Assembly (NCBI RefSeq): GCF_039532215.1
Contig: NZ_BAAARN010000002.1
Location: 54,525 to 118,524, forward strand
Source of the DNA: Pedococcus aerophilus
GTDB lineage: Bacteria > Actinomycetota > Actinomycetes > Actinomycetales > Dermatophilaceae
Direction: 5' to 3'
DNA length: 64,000 nt
Shown here: positions 61,313 to 64,000 of the stretch, one piece after another
Layout of the letters: each line of letters opens with the position of its first letter
Position numbering within the stretch: position 1 is the first letter of the stretch
Position numbers and translations under genes: made by a program
The notes under the pieces: model-generated
Seen by the model: the letters and a program-made list of their open reading frames with translations, nothing else
Database searches by the model: none
What the model was told of the DNA's origin: nothing

Positions 61313-62886
61313 CAGTACGCCCCGGTCCCGCGCAGCACGGCCTTGGCGGTGCGGACGATGATCTGCAGGTCGAGCAGCAGCGACCAGTTGTCGACGTACC
61401 AGAGGTCGAGCCGCAGGGACTCGTCCCAGGAGAGGTCGCTGCGACCGCTGACCTGCCACAGACCGGTCAGGCCGGGCTTGACGCGCAGCCGGCGGGTGGC
61501 GTCGGCCTCGTAGCCGGCGACCTCGGACGGCAGCGGCGGACGCGGTCCCACGAGCGACATCTCGCCACGGATGACGTTGATGAGCTGGGGCACCTCGTCG
61601 ATCGACAGACGGCGCAGGATCCGGCCCACCGAGGTGATGCGCGGGTCGCGCTTCATCTTGAACAGCACCGTGTTGCCGGCGTCGACCGCGGTGACCAGCT
61701 CGGCCTTGCGCTGCTCGGCGTCGACGCACATCGTGCGGAACTTGAGCATCTGGAAGGTCTCGCCACGGGCGCCGACCCGGGTCTGGCGGAAGATGACGCC
61801 ACCGGGTGAGTCGAAGCGGATGGCGACCGCGATGGCGAGCAGGACCGGGGCGGCCAGGAGCGACAGGGTGATCGCGAGCACCAGGTCGACGGTGCGCTTG
61901 AAGAGCCGGCGGGCGCCGGACATGGCCGGGCGCTCCACGTGCAGCAGCGGCATCCCGGCCGAGGGGCGGATGCTCAGGCGCGGGCCGGCGACCTCGAACA
62001 GGCCGGGGGCGATGACGAGGTCGACCTCGCGCTCCTCCAGGCTCCAGGCCAGGCGGCGCAGGCTGGGGCCGCTGAGCTCGGGGTCGCTGGACACCGCGAC
62101 GACCTCGGCGTCGAGCAGGTCGATGGCGTACATCGCCTCGTCGGGGTACCCGAAGACCGGCACCCCCTCGATCTCGGTGGAGAAGTCGCCCTCGGTGTGG
62201 ATGCCAGAGACGCAGGCACCCACGACCTGCATGCCCTCGCCGGGAGCGCGGCGCAGCTGGCGGATGAGGGGGGCGACAGTGCGGACGTTGCCGATCACCA
62301 CGGTGCGCTGGGAGTCGACCCCCACCTCGCGGCGGGCGAGCAGCCCGCGGCGCAGGAGGTGGCGGCCGAGGAGGCCGAAGAACAGCAGCGGCGGTGCCGC
62401 ACTCAGGACGAGACCGCGGGCGATCTCGGCGTGCACGAGCCAGGAGAGGACGGCGACGGCCACGACGAGGGCCACCACGGCCCGGCCGACGGCACGGTAC
62501 TCGTCGGCGGTGATGCCGAGGTAGCGCCGCTCGTACCCGTGGCACAGCAGCAGCGCGAGGTACCAGGCGCCCGGCAGCGCGAGGGCGGCGAGGCCGCGGT
62601 CCAGCAGCGGCGCGTCGCCGAGCGGCACGAGCGTGCAGAACACCCCGGCGAGCACGGCCACACCGAGGTCCATGGCCACGGCCCTGCGGCGGTAGCGCAG
62701 GTACCAGGACTGCTTGGCCGGGTGCTCCGGAGCGACCTCGGACCAGTCCTGCGTGCCGACCACCCCGGCCGTGCCGATCGCCTCGGCCGGCGTCCGGAGT
62801 CGACCGAGCCCGTCGTCCGACTGCGCCTCGACCGACGTCGGCTCCGACATCGACGACACGGAATCCGCCCCCGCGAGATCCGTCAT
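61312..62886 (-). CDS. Polyprenyl-phosphate sugar-1-phosphate transferase (initiating)
   Basis: 524-aa initiating enzyme of the WbaP/WcaJ class. A ~70-residue tail, four or five membrane helices (about 85-190), a nucleotide-fold domain (RTVVIGNVRTVAPLIRQLRR onward), then the catalytic PF02397-type domain with RLFKRTVDLVLAITLSLLAA, KFRTMCVDAEQRK, LRRLSIDEVPQLINVIRGEM and GLTGLWQVSGRSDL. It loads the first sugar phosphate onto undecaprenyl phosphate. ATG 62886 has AAGGGG upstream. First gene of the right-arm operon, behind a long control region. Confidence 0.92.
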   Translation of the reverse strand: MTDLAGADSVSSMSEPTSVEAQSDDGLGRLRTPAEAIGTAGVVGTQDWSEVAPEHPAKQSWYLRYRRRAVAMDLGVAVLAGVFCTLVPLGDAPLLDRGLAALALPGAWYLALLLCHGYERRYLGITADEYRAVGRAVVALVVAVAVLSWLVHAEIARGLVLSAAPPLLFFGLLGRHLLRRGLLARREVGVDSQRTVVIGNVRTVAPLIRQLRRAPGEGMQVVGACVSGIHTEGDFSTEIEGVPVFGYPDEAMYAIDLLDAEVVAVSSDPELSGPSLRRLAWSLEEREVDLVIAPGLFEVAGPRLSIRPSAGMPLLHVERPAMSGARRLFKRTVDLVLAITLSLLAAPVLLAIAVAIRFDSPGGVIFRQTRVGARGETFQMLKFRTMCVDAEQRKAELVTAVDAGNTVLFKMKRDPRITSVGRILRRLSIDEVPQLINVIRGEMSLVGPRPPLPSEVAGYEADATRRLRVKPGLTGLWQVSGRSDLSWDESLRLDLWYVDNWSLLLDLQIIVRTAKAVLRGTGAY

Positions 62887-63294
62887 GACTTGTACCCCTT
62901 GCCCATCCGTTTCGGCCGAAGGTAGACCCCCACGGTCCACCTGTTAATGGGTCATGGAGAACTCATCAACCGGCTTCGTCAGCCTTGCAGGACAACGGTT
63001 TCGACCTGTACGCCGCGCAACGGACGGTGTTCCACCCCAGGTGGTGTAGGGCCGTCTACGTAGACACCTCATACCGATGGTGGAGTTCGCGAACACGAAC
63101 CGTTCGCCCGGCCCCGCACGGACGAACAGGCAGAGTGCAGCGGACGTTCGACTGACGTAGGCCTACGGATAAGGAACTAGTCCCAAAAATAGTCACTGCC
63201 CGCTCCGTGGGGCGGACAGCCGATCGCCCGTCCACCCCGTCAGGCCGGACCTCCGAGTGGCCTTCGGCGACCCGTGGGCGACTCTCGGCAGCCC
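62887..63294 (-). promoter_or_regulatory. 408-bp control region of the right-arm operon
   Basis: No gene found. It contains several perfect palindromes: GTCTACGTAGAC (63054-63065), GTTCGCGAAC (63085-63094) and CGTAGGCCTACG (63156-63167), plus the GGACTAGT/TACGTCA element (63149-63185, minus). This is a long leader or multi-site promoter for the sugar-transferase operon. pth ends at its right edge. Confidence 0.6.
63149..63185 (-). promoter_or_regulatory. GGACTAGT/TACGTCA upstream element, right arm
   Basis: Read on the minus strand: GGACTAGT, T, CCTT, A, TCC, then GTAGGCC and TACGTCA. The left-arm copy (38971 on) has the same blocks in the same order, lacking the single T and the 7-nt GTAGGCC. 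It lies about 297 nt upstream of the sugar-transferase start. Confidence 0.6.
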
Positions 63295-63897
63295 TCAGGC
63301 CGGGCTGTGGAACTTCTGCTGGGCGGTCTGCAGGCCCTCGGTCACGATCATCTCGGCGGCGTCGGCGGCGCTGTCCAGCAGGAACGGCAGCTCCTTGCGC
63401 TCGGTCGGCGAGAAGTCGCGCAGGACGAAGTCGGCGGCGTCCATGCGACCGGGCGGGCGCCCGATGCCGACGCGCACGCGCAGGTAGTCCTTGGTGCCGA
63501 GCGAGGAGCTGATCGAGCGCAGTCCGTTGTGGCCGCCCTCACCGCCGCCCTTCTTGAGGCGGACCTCCCCCGCGGGGATGTCGAGCTCGTCGTGGATCAC
63601 CACGAGGTGGTCGGGGTCGACGGAGAAGAACGACATCAGCGCCTTCACCGGTCCGCCGGACTCGTTCATGTAGGACAGCGGCACCCCGACGACCGCGCGC
63701 GGCCCGGGCGCACCACCGGGCAGCATGCCGATCCTGATGGTCGCTGCGACGGCCCGCGCCTTGTGCTTGGTGAGCGAGGCCGAGCCCCGACGGGCCAGCT
63801 CGTCGACCACCATGGCGCCCACGTTGTGGCGGTTCCCCGCGTACGTCGGTCCGGGGTTCCCGAGCCCGACCACCAGCCACGTCCCGTCTGCACTCAC
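63295..63897 (-). CDS. pth: Peptidyl-tRNA hydrolase
   Basis: 200-aa Pth, recycling stalled peptidyl-tRNA by cleaving the ester bond. [19 protein letters not shown] holds Asn14 and catalytic His24. [14 protein letters not shown] and [10 protein letters not shown] (Asp103) complete the site, and [14 protein letters not shown] is conserved. GTG 63897 is used. In other actinobacteria pth lies near mfd; here the polysaccharide locus separates them. Confidence 0.95.
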   Translation of the reverse strand: MSADGTWLVVGLGNPGPTYAGNRHNVGAMVVDELARRGSASLTKHKARAVAATIRIGMLPGGAPGPRAVVGVPLSYMNESGGPVKALMSFFSVDPDHLVVIHDELDIPAGEVRLKKGGGEGGHNGLRSISSSLGTKDYLRVRVGIGRPPGRMDAADFVLRDFSPTERKELPFLLDSAADAAEMIVTEGLQTAQQKFHSPA

Positions 63898-63911
63898 GGG
63901 CGTTGAGTATG

Positions 63912-63948
63912 CCGGAAGGCCGGGTCCGTGACGGACCCGGCCTTCCGG
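63912..63948. terminator. 17-bp hairpin upstream of pth
   Basis: Perfect arms CCGGAAGGCCGGGTCCG (63912-63928) and its complement (63932-63948) around a TGA loop. It probably ends a gene beyond the window (rplY often precedes pth). The last 52 nt show no assignable gene. Confidence 0.82.
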
Positions 63949-64000
63949 TGTGGTGCGGGGTGGAGCAGCCGGAGCGGCTCCGGGTGGCGCGGCGGCAGCC

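Noticed and set aside
37606..62886. Prophage or integrative element origin for the polysaccharide locus
   Set aside because: No integrase, transposase, att-like direct repeats or adjacent tRNA; base and codon use match the rest of the window.

Overview
This is high-GC DNA from an actinomycete (Actinomycetota). The signs are G/C-ending codons, frequent GTG starts, many 1-11 nt stop/start overlaps, and a mycothiol S-conjugate amidase (mca), a marker of actinobacterial thiol chemistry. A family such as Intrasporangiaceae (order Micrococcales) is a guess from gene style, not a demonstrated placement. No rRNA, insertion sequence, prophage gene or CRISPR array was seen.

Positions 1-19,100 are conserved backbone. 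In order: phoH-type gene (partial), uppS, hemolysin III, small membrane protein, mca, DUF4307, greA, ilvA, a drug-type ABC exporter, an orphan GlmL/MutL-type mutase reactivase, metB, MOSC, GNAT, msrA, GNAT, DUF1992, a BtuF-like protein, cbs, an SGNH hydrolase and a thiolase. From memory, M. tuberculosis Rv1074c-Rv1086 carries many of the same neighbours. metB and cbs give the two transsulfuration steps, close to mycothiol and Met-sulfoxide repair genes.

Positions 19,100-26,250 hold a small conserved protein, a Bax-inhibitor-like membrane protein, a nuclease/phosphatase-fold protein, a tRNA with a UAA (Leu) anticodon, a TetR-controlled flavin monooxygenase/SDR pair and a lone MCE protein whose middle third has strikingly different codon use.

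Positions 26,250-37,330 are a second conserved block, all on the minus strand: mfd, a SurA-like lipoprotein, mazG, psuK-psuG (pseudouridine breakdown, with its own predicted promoter), eno, divIC, DUF501 and ppx.

Positions 37,600-62,890 form a ~25 kb surface-polysaccharide locus lying between mfd and pth. The left arm (plus strand) has a cytidylyltransferase, a CDP-alcohol phosphatidyltransferase, a secreted beta-helix protein, a DUF1972 glycosyltransferase, a Gfo/Idh oxidoreductase, an unassigned probable TIM-barrel enzyme, a Wzc-like chain-length/tyrosine-kinase protein, a degenerate low-Mr phosphatase (minus) and a Wzy-like polymerase. The right arm (minus strand) is an overlapping operon: initiating sugar transferase, lipoprotein, Wzx-like flippase, two giant paralogous secreted propeller/LamG/PKD proteins and a GT4 glycosyltransferase. 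Together these read as a Wzx/Wzy exopolysaccharide pathway with dedicated surface proteins. Both arms are preceded by related upstream elements built on GGACTAGT and TACGTCA, each pointing into the locus. pth follows, and a strong terminator hairpin closes the window.
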